A stretch of 64,000 nucleotides of DNA from Lachnospiraceae bacterium (GTDB taxonomy: Bacteria > Bacillota > Clostridia > Lachnospirales > Lachnospiraceae), in assembly GCA_017517305.1 (NCBI GenBank), contig JAFWZV010000002.1, forward strand, positions 1-64,000, given 5' to 3'. The notes beneath the pieces were generated by a model. The model did no database searches, was not told where the DNA came from, and saw only the letters and a list, made by a program, of their open reading frames with translations. The position numbers and the translations under genes were made by a program. This document shows positions 45,301-53,316 of the stretch, in pieces (the stretch's first letter is position 1; the number at the start of each line of letters is the position of its first letter).

Positions 45301-45509
45301 ATAGTAGAAGGCGACAGCTAGAAGAAGCTGAAGATAGTTCTGAGGATAACTCGGTAGCTGAAGAGGATTTTGGGAATTCTGAAGATAGTTTGCCAGAAGA
45401 TGCTTTGGCGGATGCTGAGGATTTTGGTGATTCTGAAGATGCTGGAGAAGCTGATGATGAGTCGTCAGAGGAAGCTGAGGATGGTTCAGAGGATTCTGAA
45501 ATTGAATGA
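42348..45509 (+). CDS. GtrA-YfhO fusion membrane protein
   Basis: 1053 residues. Residues 1-140 are a GtrA-like domain of four membrane helices (IRYLFAGGCTTLVNLVAFFL), a family tied to moving polyprenyl-linked sugars. Residues about 155-990 match YfhO: a multi-pass GT-C-like membrane part with short acidic loops (TLVDSLHQYVPFFAEY), an extracytoplasmic domain and a last helix near 965-985. The final 60 residues are almost all Glu, Asp, Ser and Ala. YfhO adds sugars to lipoteichoic acid in Bacillus. Fusion with its likely sugar-donor partner suggests a one-chain lipid-sugar transfer machine (inference). It lies 12 bases after the GH9 gene. Confidence 0.85.
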   Translation: MFDLIKKMLANDKIRYLFAGGCTTLVNLVAFFLLRSFTDINRNTCNAIAIAMAIAFAYFINKIFVFKSKKLGLVGTITEMVTFVGMRLVSMLVEILGFALLCDSFRLDELVSKLLVQIVVLVLNYVFSKLVVFKKEKKGIKQHLIDNSVCYISFGVVAVVMLGVCIASGIMPFGTRALTLVDSLHQYVPFFAEYREKLINEGSLFYSWNIALGSNFLSLTSYYLSSPFNFLVILFSKENIPWAMCLIMCLKVCLSAYTMAYFLSNKGEKKDKSFYIIPIAVAYALNNYVIGYYWNIMWIDCILIFPIIILGFQKLMEDRDPRMYTLSMFYALYCNYYIGFMICVFMVVWFFVYSHKTIKKFFLDGINFAIYSLASGGMAAFLLIPAYKGIMSTASASAKLPKWVWYGNPFDQLKKQFFWTDAITNQTFDGGINLYCGVFAIFAVFLYLLADDIKLWEKIKRILLLVFLGMSFNNELLNFIWHGFHNQYGIPNRFSFVFIFVLLLMAYDVLKVFKKQHVLMVVSAGMFAGSYVLLIKLKSSGVEPINLWTTLGLIGVYTVICALGASKKLKKDMFAYVLSSVCILELVACGVFNLAANGYADISKYYSSTPEVTAANQEVERLAQEDEAGFYRAELMDSTVLNEVTWHHMPSVGTFCSTVLGENVTTMGRLGFYTGANEFLYMGSTPFTNSLFNVRYLLHREGDLNNFDFDFVKEVEGVGIYENPYPLSLGFAVSNNVKQYDRDTGLPLANQANLASYMTGTENFFTNQFPSLLVSSDTMNVSVSGNTITYEPYNNGSASFMVNFAIDTPGDYYVNCRGNSISKIRFYIDGEELSCDRYMWQIFHLGQLEAGQQIHIEYIYNSLSSAGSASLYMATYDEEKYSYTHEILSKNQLKVEEFEDGYVYGTIDMPERETMFTSIPYDKGWKILVDGEEVEYYAIGKAFIGVDMTPGTHTVEMIYIPVGLKLGIIISVGAWLILMLGVILYSRRRQLEEAEDSSEDNSVAEEDFGNSEDSLPEDALADAEDFGDSEDAGEADDESSEEAEDGSEDSEIE

Positions 45510-45526
45510 ATATAATGTAATTGCAG

Positions 45527-45551
45527 GGAGCGGCGGCAGCCGCTCCTTTTT
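45527..45551 (+). terminator. Strong terminator of the hisA-GH9-YfhO unit
   Basis: A perfect 8-bp GC-rich stem, GGAGCGGC and GCCGCTCC, with GGCA loop and T5, 18 bases after the stop. Confidence 0.9.
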
Positions 45552-45557
45552 GTTTGA

Positions 45558-45860
45558 GGAGGAAAGTAAGCTTGCGAGGGTATGTGGAACTGGAAGCTAA
45601 GCTGTATACCCACGTAAACGGAGAAAGTGAGTTTTGGCGGGTATGTGGAACTGGAAGCTAAGCTGTATACCCACGCAAATGGAGAAAGTAAGCTTGTGTG
45701 GGTATGTGGCACCGGAAGCTAAGTCGTATACCCCCACAAATGGAGAAAGTGAGTTTTGGCGGGTATGTGGAACTGGAAGCTAAGCTGTATACCCACGCAA
45801 ATGGAGAAAGTAAGCTTGTGTGGGTATGTGGCATCAGAAGCTAAGTCGTATACCCGCGCG
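45558..45860. repeat. Tandem array of five 61-bp units containing inverted repeats
   Basis: Units start at 45578, 45639, 45700, 45761 and 45822, exactly 61 bases apart, with a partial unit in front (45558) and the last unit cut short. Each unit begins GGGTATGTGG and contains a second arm ATACCC, so every unit can form a hairpin. Units 2 and 4 are alike (AACTGGAAGC, CTGTATACCC), and units 3 and 5 are alike (CGTATACCC variant), giving a 122-bp higher-order period. Confidence 0.9.
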
Positions 45861-46105
45861 AGGGAAAAGAGAAAGGATAGATTAAGAAAAGATAAAGATA
45901 GGCACGAATTTGCGCAGAAAATCCACCCCACAGTCCCACAAAAATATACACAAAGATTTCTGAAAAATTCGTAAAAAATTATCAAAAAATAACAATAATC
46001 ACATTGACCGAAAACTGATTATATAGTAAAATGTAATTTGAACTGTAGTGATTAACACTATGAATTTTACATAATAAATACTAGGAATAAGGGGTGTATC
46101 AGTCT

Positions 46106-47875
46106 ATGGAAAAAATAAGGGAGCTTGGATGGCAGAAGATAATGATTGCTGTTGCTGCGATAGAGGTTGTTCTTGGAATAGTTATCGGTGCAGTGATGGG
46201 ATCTGTTCCAGCCGGTATTGTGGTAGGAATTTTAGGTGGCGCATTATCAGCAGGAGCTATATTTATACTTAACGGTGGCGAGATTAGAGGCCATTCAAAG
46301 AGTGATAAGTATAAGAAGTTATTTATGAATCTTCCAATTGGATTTGCTCAGGCAAAGATTATTAATGATTCTATGGGTAATCCTAATGGATATTGTATCG
46401 AGGAAGCTAACGAGAGATTCGGAAGCTACTTTAACCTTGACACTTCAGACTTCGAGGGCAAGATCCTTGGAGAGAGTAAGATAGATGTACTTCAGTCTAT
46501 TAATGCTTGGTTTATGGCATATAATAACTCAGGTACTAAGGAGGGAGACTTCCTTGATGTAGAAATTACCATGGAGGAGCTTGGTAAGACATTTAATACA
46601 GTTATGTATAAGTCTGAGGCAGACTATATCAATATGGTTGTTATTGATATCACTGACCTTAAGGAGACTGAGAGCAAGCTTTCTAAGGCTATTGAGGATG
46701 CTAATGCTGCATATAAGACTCAGGCAGAATTCCTTGCAAATATGTCTCATGAGATTAGAACTCCTATCAACGGTATTCTTGGTATGCTTCAGCTTACCCT
46801 TATGGCTGATGACTTACAGGCAGATTACAGAGATAACCTTGTAACTGCTAAGAACTGTGCTGATAACCTTCTTAGACTTATTAATGATATTCTTGATATA
46901 AGTAAGCTTGAGGCTGGTAAGTATAACCTTAAGGAAGAGATATTTGATGTTAAGACTTCTATTGAAGAAACAGTTGCAGCTCAGGTTCCTACAGCTACTA
47001 ACAAGGGACTTCAGCTTGATTGTACATTTGGCAATAACATTCCTAAGCTTGTTAAGGGTGATGGACAGAGAATTCAGCAGATTCTTAACTGTCTCCTGTC
47101 TAACGCATTGAAGTTTACTTCAGAGGGTAATGTAAGAGTTAAGGTTGCTGCTATCGATGGCGAGAAGGAGAATATTACTCTTAGAATCGCTGTAGCGGAT
47201 TCAGGTATTGGTATATCAGAGAAGGATATGGATAAGCTCTTTATTAGATTCTCACAGGTTGATGCATCAGATACTAGAAAGTATGGTGGAACAGGACTTG
47301 GACTTGTTATCTCTAAGCAGATTGCAGAGCTTATGGGTGGTAACATTAGTGTACAGAGTAAAGAGGGTATTGGTTCAACATTTATAGCAGAGATACCACT
47401 TAAGATAGTTAAGGCAGCAGAGGTTGAGGCTCAGAAGGAAGCAGCTGAGAAGAAGGAAGAGGCAGCAGTATTCTCAATCAACGCACACAGCAAGGCTAGA
47501 ATCCTTGTAGCAGAGGATGAGCCAGTTAACCAGCAGGTTATCGGAAAGCTTCTTGGAATGGCAGGCTTCTCCTATGATATCGCAGAGAACGGTGAGAAGG
47601 CAGTTGAGCTCTTCAAGCAGAAGGAGTACGACGCAGCACTCTTTGATGTTCAGATGCCAGTTATGGACGGTATTGCAGCTACTCAGGAAATTCGTGATAT
47701 CGAGAATAAGGAACATAGAAAGAGACTTCCTATCATCGCAGTAACAGCGAGAGCAATGTTTGGCGATAAGGAGAGAATCCTTGAGAACAAGCTTGATGAT
47801 TACATTGCAAAGCCTTACAACTTGAATACAGTTGTTGAGACCTTGAACAAGTATATTGATAAGAAGGAAGATTAA
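46106..47875 (+). CDS. Membrane hybrid histidine kinase with PAS-like, HisKA, HATPase and REC domains
   Basis: 589 residues from the ATG at 46106 (AAGGGGTG 9 bases upstream). A GTG at 46094 is a weaker alternative. Two N-terminal membrane helices rich in Gly and Ala are followed by a PAS-like domain (about 65-185), HisKA with H215 in SHEIRTPING, an ATPase with DSGIGI and GGTGLGLVISKQI, and a receiver with D514 in ALFDVQMPVMDG and K in YIAKPY. There is no Hpt domain. The output partner is not encoded nearby and the signal is unknown. Confidence 0.9.
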   Translation: MEKIRELGWQKIMIAVAAIEVVLGIVIGAVMGSVPAGIVVGILGGALSAGAIFILNGGEIRGHSKSDKYKKLFMNLPIGFAQAKIINDSMGNPNGYCIEEANERFGSYFNLDTSDFEGKILGESKIDVLQSINAWFMAYNNSGTKEGDFLDVEITMEELGKTFNTVMYKSEADYINMVVIDITDLKETESKLSKAIEDANAAYKTQAEFLANMSHEIRTPINGILGMLQLTLMADDLQADYRDNLVTAKNCADNLLRLINDILDISKLEAGKYNLKEEIFDVKTSIEETVAAQVPTATNKGLQLDCTFGNNIPKLVKGDGQRIQQILNCLLSNALKFTSEGNVRVKVAAIDGEKENITLRIAVADSGIGISEKDMDKLFIRFSQVDASDTRKYGGTGLGLVISKQIAELMGGNISVQSKEGIGSTFIAEIPLKIVKAAEVEAQKEAAEKKEEAAVFSINAHSKARILVAEDEPVNQQVIGKLLGMAGFSYDIAENGEKAVELFKQKEYDAALFDVQMPVMDGIAATQEIRDIENKEHRKRLPIIAVTARAMFGDKERILENKLDDYIAKPYNLNTVVETLNKYIDKKED

Positions 47876-47886
47876 ACTATAATAAG

Positions 47887-47922
47887 AAAGCTCCAATGAG
47901 TGATTGCATTGGAGCTTTTTGA
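47887..47922 (+). terminator. Terminator of the hybrid kinase gene
   Basis: A perfect 12-bp stem, AAAGCTCCAATG and CATTGGAGCTTT, with 8-base loop and continuing T run, 11 bases after the stop. Confidence 0.9.
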
Positions 47923-48084
47923 TTTTAAATCTATAATCTTTTGTATTGATGACTTTTTGGAAATACCTAATATTGTTATTAGACTTTGTGTGGTGATATT
48001 AGCATATATAATAAGAGGGTTGACTAAATTGGTTAGCAATATAAAGATTATAAACTACACAAAGAACTTTTGGAGAATCACCCC

Positions 48085-48633
48085 ATGACTATAGAATTTT
48101 ACATAAAATATCACATTTCGGAAGCATTAGAAAACCCCATAACCAAGTGGTTTTTTATATGCGCTGTATTTTTACCATTCCTGGTTTCGTTTTTTCTAAA
48201 GAAACCCCATGGCACCATATTGCGTAAGATAGGCCTTCTTGCCTTTTTCCTCTATGCCATCTATGCTATGACATTACTAGATCGTATGGATACAGGTGTT
48301 TCCTTGCTTAGCTTGGATTTCCTGTGGACCTGGAAGAAGGCTTTTGAGGGTTCAGTAAAGTATCAGTATTTTATAGTGGGTAATATTATGCTATTTGTGC
48401 CATATGGTATGGTTGTTACTTCACTATTTCCCAAGGAAAAGCGCAGATGGTGGATTGCGTTGCTGATAGGAATTGCCACCTCAGGATGCATAGAGGTTGC
48501 CCAGATGGTATTCCATGCAGGGCTTTGTGAGTTGGATGATGTAATCCTCAATACTATTGGTATGTTGGTGGGATATGTGGTTGTTAGGTTATGTGAATTG
48601 ATTGTAGATGTAGTGAAGAGTTCAGCCGGATAA
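48085..48633 (+). CDS. VanZ-like membrane protein
   Basis: 182 residues from the ATG at 48085 (GGAG about 10 bases before). Four to five membrane helices with the family pattern: LLDRMDT in the first loop, GNIMLFVPYGMV, then SGCIEVAQMVFHAG and the ending ELDDVILNTIGMLVGY. VanZ-like proteins are membrane proteins of unclear activity. One gives low-level teicoplanin resistance. It stands alone between two terminators or operators. Confidence 0.8.
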   Translation: MTIEFYIKYHISEALENPITKWFFICAVFLPFLVSFFLKKPHGTILRKIGLLAFFLYAIYAMTLLDRMDTGVSLLSLDFLWTWKKAFEGSVKYQYFIVGNIMLFVPYGMVVTSLFPKEKRRWWIALLIGIATSGCIEVAQMVFHAGLCELDDVILNTIGMLVGYVVVRLCELIVDVVKSSAG

Positions 48634-48695
48634 CTGAAAATGCTTCAAATCTCGACATGTGTTTGGTAAATTAGTCTTTTTTGAAAAAATAAATA

Positions 48696-48724
48696 TTGAC
48701 AAGTTAAGGTCACTGTGTTACAAC
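48696..48724 (+). promoter_or_regulatory. Promoter of the GntR-ABC operon
   Basis: -35 TTGACA (48696-48701), a 17-base spacer and -10 TACAAC (48719-48724). The -10 lies inside the long palindrome, so repressor binding would cover it. Confidence 0.6.
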
Positions 48725-48764
48725 TGTATCAATACGACTGATACAGTTGTAATGCAGTGACCTT
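48706..48764. promoter_or_regulatory. 59-bp palindromic operator of the GntR-ABC operon
   Basis: Arms AAGGTCACTG and CAGTGACCTT flank inner arms TTACAACTGTATCA and TGATACAGTTGTAA. There is a TG mismatch between arms on each side and a 7-base centre. The 24 paired bases per side overlap the promoter -10 and end 32 bases before the GntR start. Confidence 0.75.
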
Positions 48765-48796
48765 ATTTTGATTTGAGATATTCGGGAGGTGATTAT

Positions 48797-49171
48797 TTGA
48801 TTAAATTAGACTTAAAGAGGGACACACCTATATACGAGCAGATTGTAGAGCAGGTAAAGTTCCATGTGGTTAAGGGAAATATAAAGCCTGGCATGGCAAT
48901 TCCATCAGTGAGAAAGCTTGCTTTGGAGCTTAACATTACTCCAGGAACAGTGGCTAAGGCTTATCAGGAGCTGGAACGACAGGGTATAGTTGAAACCATA
49001 CGAGGCAAGGGTGTATATATTGCTGGGGAATCTGACAGAAAGCCGGATTTGGCAAAGGTTGAAGCTGCTAAGAAAAGCTTAGAGCCAGGACTTCTAGAGC
49101 TTAAGGTTATGGGATTTAGCGAGGATGAGGTAACTGAGGTGATTAGAGAGTTATATGGAAAGCTCTGTTAA
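48797..49171 (+). CDS. GntR-family regulator (YtrA type)
   Basis: 124 residues starting at TTG 48797, supported by GGGAGGTGA just upstream. The winged helix-turn-helix of GntR is clear (PIYEQIVEQVKFHVVKG, IPSVRKLALELNITPGTVAK, YQELERQGIVETIRGKGVYI). The short tail without an effector domain marks the YtrA subfamily, which usually represses a linked ABC transporter. The ATPase and permease genes follow, and the palindrome upstream is the likely operator. Confidence 0.92.
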   Translation: MIKLDLKRDTPIYEQIVEQVKFHVVKGNIKPGMAIPSVRKLALELNITPGTVAKAYQELERQGIVETIRGKGVYIAGESDRKPDLAKVEAAKKSLEPGLLELKVMGFSEDEVTEVIRELYGKLC

Positions 49172-49295
49172 GTAGCAAGATATATCATCTTGCATTAATG
49201 ATCAAAAGTGGACACATAGATATTGCAAGAATATATGAGTACAGAGAGATTGGTTAATTAAGATGTTCATAAGCTGTAAAGGAGGAGATGACATA

Positions 49296-50300
49296 ATGAT
49301 CAAAGTAGATAATATAAGCAAAAGCTACTATGACAAGGTAGCCATAGATGGTATTAGTCTTACAGTTGTGCCAGGGCAGATTCAAGGGCTTGTGGGGGAT
49401 AATGGAGCAGGTAAGACAACCCTTATAAAATGTATGGCTGGTATATATAAACCAGAGAAGGGCAGAATTATTTTTTCGGGAGTTGGTAGAGATACAACTA
49501 ATGAAAAAAGTATGATTGTGGACAAAGGAAGTAATGTGGCCACATTGACAAGGGCAGATGAAAAGGTAACTAATGTAAGTGCCGGTAAACATGCTGTAGA
49601 ACAGGAAGGTATCTTTAACAACCCAAGTCTCAAGGAAAAAATAGGTTACGTGTCAGACAACAATGAATACATAGGTAGATACACCATTAAGAAAATGCTA
49701 AAGTTGTACGAAACATATTTTCCAAGCTTTGATAAGGACAAATTCGAGAAGCTTAATCAAGAGTTCAAGCTGGAGCTTAGTGGGAAAATTGATTCTTTGT
49801 CTAAGGGTCAGAAGATGAGACTGGGATTTATGCTGGAGGTAGCGAAGAAGCCGGAGTACCTTCTTCTAGATGAACCAACATCCGGTCTTGACCCGGTGGC
49901 TAAGAAAACATTTTTGGAGAGACTGGTTGAAGAGGTTGAGAAGGAGAACATTGGAGTGCTAATCAGCTCCCACAACCTAAGCGATTTAGAGAAGCTTTGC
50001 GACACCATCACAATACTTGATGGTGGAAAGGTTAGAAGCGAGTCAGGCTTGGATGAACTTAAGGAGAGCTTAACTAAACTACAGGTAGTATTCGAAAATG
50101 GACTGGACGAAAAGCTTCTGTCAAGGGAAGCAGTCCTAAGCTTTAGCAAGGTAGGAAATGTGTACACACTTATAATAGAAGATTATGACAGCAAGAAAGA
50201 GAAATGGCTTAAGGATCTTGGGGCAGGATATATGGAGGAGCTTGATATGAGCTTGGAGGAGCTTTATATCGCCCTTGAAACAAGAAAGGGGGAGCGCTAG
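49296..50300 (+). CDS. ABC transporter ATP-binding protein
   Basis: 334 residues from the ATG at 49296 (AAAGGAGGAG before it). Walker A GDNGAGKTT is near residue 36. The signature is LSKGQKMRL, a variant of LSGGQ as in YtrB-like exporters. Walker B is YLLLDEPTSGLDP and the H-loop is ISSHNLSDLEKL. About 45 residues rich in polar residues (GVGRDTTNEKSMIV onward) are inserted between Walker A and the Q-loop region, where most relatives have a short turn. The C-terminal 100 residues are an accessory domain. It works with the next gene's permease. Confidence 0.9.
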   Translation: MIKVDNISKSYYDKVAIDGISLTVVPGQIQGLVGDNGAGKTTLIKCMAGIYKPEKGRIIFSGVGRDTTNEKSMIVDKGSNVATLTRADEKVTNVSAGKHAVEQEGIFNNPSLKEKIGYVSDNNEYIGRYTIKKMLKLYETYFPSFDKDKFEKLNQEFKLELSGKIDSLSKGQKMRLGFMLEVAKKPEYLLLDEPTSGLDPVAKKTFLERLVEEVEKENIGVLISSHNLSDLEKLCDTITILDGGKVRSESGLDELKESLTKLQVVFENGLDEKLLSREAVLSFSKVGNVYTLIIEDYDSKKEKWLKDLGAGYMEELDMSLEELYIALETRKGER

Positions 50301-51452
50301 ATGAAGAAGTGGCTTAAACTAAATTACAAGTATTATGTGGTGGCTTTCGTTGCATTTGTGGCAATAATGATTAGAAATGTATTTGAGTACAATCAGTTTT
50401 ATCTAGAGAATTATATCAAGTCGGATATACTTCATCTTCAGCAGAATTATCCGGAGACTATAGATAGTCTTATACCATTAATACTTAAAACAGCAGTGGA
50501 AAATATATCAGGAGCAAATGGCCAGTTCCTGGTAGAATATCCGAAGATGTTCATAGTTGGATTTATAATTCTTCATGGTATTATGCTGTGGGGGCAGCGT
50601 AATAAGTCGGAGAGAGAATTCTTAGAAACACTTCCTGTGAAGAGAGAAAGGGTAGTGCTTTATCGATTCCTTATGGATGTGGCTACTGTGATTCTCGCAG
50701 TGGTTATAGCATGTGTGGTAACCTATGTGAGATTTTACACTTATCTAGATAAGTATGACATAACTCTCCCTTGGATGGGCCAGACAATGTTTGGTTATGG
50801 ATTTACCCTCAGCTGTTATGTGATTTTTGCACTGGGAATAATGTATTTCCTAGAAGCAACAGTGGTTAGGGGAGACCTTAAGGTTATTACCACCACAGGC
50901 TGTATGGCAATGTTTTACTGTAGCATGAATTGGATTTATGAGGCAGTCATGTTTGGACAGGATAACATTTTCAATAAATTCGTAGGCTTTATCAAAATGT
51001 ATGGTGTAGGTGGAAAATACTATCAGATCTACCAAGGTCAGTGGGGACCGGAAGGTTATTGGATGGATACCAACCTACTCTATGATGCGTATTACCAGGG
51101 AAAGAAATATGAGCTTAGTACATATGCTGTATTAGGCAGAACTTGTTGGACTGACGGTGTAGTAGGTATGAGCAGGCCTGCCCTATACATAGGCTATGCA
51201 TTGGGGTATATAGCAATTGGATTGCTACTATTTGCACTGGCAAGCTATCTGACTAAGAAGCAGGATTTGGCCAAGAGAAGCTTCTACTTTGAATTTGCAC
51301 CAGTGATGGTAGGGTTGCTGTTGTTTGTCACAGTGTTTATGTTCTTCTTTGTGCAGATACCTGAATACTGGTATTCATGTGTATTGATGGGACTGGTTGC
51401 ATTCTTAGCTTTTCTATATCTAACAAGAGGTAAGGGTAAAGTCAAAATGTAA
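50301..51452 (+). CDS. ABC-2 type permease of the GntR-regulated transporter
   Basis: 383 residues with about six membrane helices, starting at the base after the ATPase stop (GGGGGAGCG ribosome site). It carries a large extracytoplasmic loop (about residues 225-290) with many aromatic and glycine residues (MYGVGGKYYQIYQGQWGPEG). It is probably the exporter half of a YtrBC-like or bacitracin-type system. The substrate is unknown. Confidence 0.8.
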   Translation: MKKWLKLNYKYYVVAFVAFVAIMIRNVFEYNQFYLENYIKSDILHLQQNYPETIDSLIPLILKTAVENISGANGQFLVEYPKMFIVGFIILHGIMLWGQRNKSEREFLETLPVKRERVVLYRFLMDVATVILAVVIACVVTYVRFYTYLDKYDITLPWMGQTMFGYGFTLSCYVIFALGIMYFLEATVVRGDLKVITTTGCMAMFYCSMNWIYEAVMFGQDNIFNKFVGFIKMYGVGGKYYQIYQGQWGPEGYWMDTNLLYDAYYQGKKYELSTYAVLGRTCWTDGVVGMSRPALYIGYALGYIAIGLLLFALASYLTKKQDLAKRSFYFEFAPVMVGLLLFVTVFMFFFVQIPEYWYSCVLMGLVAFLAFLYLTRGKGKVKM

Positions 51453-51515
51453 CTATACCAGTATTTTTACTAGTTTTTCGTATCATATTTTGTAGCATAT
51501 TTTCGAAGGAAGATA

Positions 51516-51545
51516 TTGACGAGTAACCTGTCAATCTTGTATAAT
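51516..51545 (+). promoter_or_regulatory. Promoter and structured leader of pckA
   Basis: -35 TTGACG (51516-51521), an 18-base spacer and -10 TATAAT (51540-51545). The transcript would have a leader of about 100 bases in which CTAGC near 51557 can pair with GCTAG near 51614, closing a domain with a small inner hairpin. Confidence 0.55.
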
Positions 51546-51652
51546 AGTAAACTGAACTAGCTTCGTTTTTCGAAAGTCTGTATTTTGTCTATTACAACTA
51601 ATAGAATCGAGAGGCTAGCAAAAAATATAAGAAAGAAAGAGGTACAAACTAG

Positions 51653-53257
51653 ATGGCAAACATCAACTTAGAGCAGTATGGTATTACTGGTAGCACAGAG
51701 ATTATTCACAATCCTTCATTTGAGGAGTTATTCGTTGAGGAAACAAAGGCTGGTTTAGAAGGCTATGAGGTAGGTCAGGAGACAGAGCTTGGCGCTGTTA
51801 ACGTTATGACTGGTATTTATACAGGACGTTCTCCTAAGGATAAGTATATCGTTATGGATGAGAACTCAAAGGACACTGTATGGTGGACAACTGATGAGTA
51901 CAAGAACGATAACCATCCTATGAGCGAAGAGGTTTGGGCTACACTTAAGGATTTAGCAGTTAAGGAGCTTTCAAATAAGAGATTATTCGTAGTAGATACA
52001 TTCTGTGGTGCTAACGCAGACACTAGAATGGCAGTTAGATTCATCGTTGAGGTTGCTTGGCAGGCACACTTCGTTAAGAACATGTTCATCATCCCAACAG
52101 ATGAGGAGCTTGCTAACTTCGAGCCAGATTTCGTAGTTTACAATGCATCAAAGGCTAAGGTTGACAACTACAAGGAGTTAGGTCTTAACTCAGAGACAGC
52201 AGTAGCATTTAACATCACTAGCAAGGAGCAGGTAATCCTTAACACTTGGTATGGTGGTGAGATGAAGAAGGGTATGTTCTCTATGATGAACTACTACCTT
52301 CCACTTAAGGGTATTGCTTCAATGCACTGTTCAGCAAACACTGATATGAACGGTGAGAACACAGCTATTTTCTTCGGTCTTTCAGGAACTGGTAAGACTA
52401 CATTATCAACTGATCCTAAGCGTCTTCTTATCGGTGATGACGAGCACGGCTGGGATGACAACGGCGTATTCAACTTCGAGGGTGGATGCTACGCAAAGGT
52501 TATCGACCTTGATAAGGAGTCAGAGCCAGACATTTACAATGCAATCAAGAGAAATGCTCTTCTTGAGAACGTTACAGTTGATGCAAATGGTAAGATTGAT
52601 TTCACTGATGGTAGTGTAACTGAGAACACAAGAGTTTCTTATCCAATCAACCACATTAACAATATTGTACGTCCAGTTTCAGCAGCACCTGCAGCTAAGA
52701 ACGTAATCTTCCTTTCAGCAGATGCATTTGGAGTACTTCCTCCAGTTTCTGTTCTTACACCAGAGCAGACTAAGTACTACTTCTTATCAGGATTCACTGC
52801 TAAGCTTGCTGGTACTGAGAGAGGTATTACTGAGCCAACACCTACTTTCTCAGCTTGTTTCGGTCAGGCATTCTTAGAGTTACATCCTACTAAGTATGCT
52901 GAGGAGCTTGTTAAGAGAATGGAGAAGAGTGGAGCTAAGGCTTACTTAGTAAACACTGGATGGAATGGTACTGGTAAGAGAATTTCTATTAAGGATACTC
53001 GTGGTATCATCGATGCAATCCTTGACGGTTCAATCGACAAGGCTGATACAAAGGTTATTCCAATGTTCAACTTTGAGGTTCCAACTGAGCTTCCAGGTGT
53101 TGATACTAACATCCTTGATCCTAGAAATACATACGCTGACGCTTCTGAGTGGGAGACTAAGGCAAAGGATCTTGCAGGACGTTTTGTAAAGAACTTCGCT
53201 AAGTATGAGGGTAACGAGGCTGGTAAGGCACTTGTAAGTGCTGGTCCACAGCTTTAA
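51653..53257 (+). CDS. pckA: Phosphoenolpyruvate carboxykinase (ATP)
   Basis: 534 residues, the normal length. It interconverts oxaloacetate and PEP with ATP/ADP. Motifs: TGRSPKDKY substrate loop, [11 protein letters not shown] kinase-1a with K248, GDDEHGWDD kinase-2 and the adenine-binding region NTGWNGTG. In fibre-fermenting anaerobes it often runs toward CO2 fixation. AAGAGG precedes the ATG. Codon use is strongly biased, as in highly expressed genes. Confidence 0.97.
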   Translation: MANINLEQYGITGSTEIIHNPSFEELFVEETKAGLEGYEVGQETELGAVNVMTGIYTGRSPKDKYIVMDENSKDTVWWTTDEYKNDNHPMSEEVWATLKDLAVKELSNKRLFVVDTFCGANADTRMAVRFIVEVAWQAHFVKNMFIIPTDEELANFEPDFVVYNASKAKVDNYKELGLNSETAVAFNITSKEQVILNTWYGGEMKKGMFSMMNYYLPLKGIASMHCSANTDMNGENTAIFFGLSGTGKTTLSTDPKRLLIGDDEHGWDDNGVFNFEGGCYAKVIDLDKESEPDIYNAIKRNALLENVTVDANGKIDFTDGSVTENTRVSYPINHINNIVRPVSAAPAAKNVIFLSADAFGVLPPVSVLTPEQTKYYFLSGFTAKLAGTERGITEPTPTFSACFGQAFLELHPTKYAEELVKRMEKSGAKAYLVNTGWNGTGKRISIKDTRGIIDAILDGSIDKADTKVIPMFNFEVPTELPGVDTNILDPRNTYADASEWETKAKDLAGRFVKNFAKYEGNEAGKALVSAGPQL

Positions 53258-53274
53258 GATAAAGATATATTAGC

Positions 53275-53314
53275 AAAAAGAAATCCCAGTGCATATGCAC
53301 TGGGATTTCTTTTT
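53275..53314. terminator. Perfect bidirectional terminator between pckA and the DUF885 gene
   Basis: A 40-base perfect palindrome with core ATCCCAGTGCATATGCAC flanked by A5 and T5 runs, ending 3 bases before the opposing gene's stop. Confidence 0.92.
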
Positions 53315-53316
53315 GT

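Larger units (their letters stand above)
45510..46105. other. Intergenic region with terminator and 61-bp repeats
   Basis: About 600 bases without a convincing gene: a terminator, the tandem repeat array 45558-45860 and an AT-rich stretch ahead of the kinase gene. Open frames through the repeats are repeat-derived and lack ribosome sites. Confidence 0.7.

Noticed and set aside
45155..45712. Minus-strand open frame of 185 codons
   Set aside because: It runs antisense to the acidic tail of the YfhO fusion and through the 61-bp repeats. Its protein is low-complexity Ser plus repeat-derived text and has no ribosome site.
45558..45860. CRISPR array
   Set aside because: The 61-bp units are contiguous with no unique spacers of constant length, and no cas gene is near.
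48706..48764. Transcription terminator of the VanZ-like gene
   Set aside because: The long palindrome lacks a T run and overlaps the -10 of the next promoter, so an operator is a better reading.
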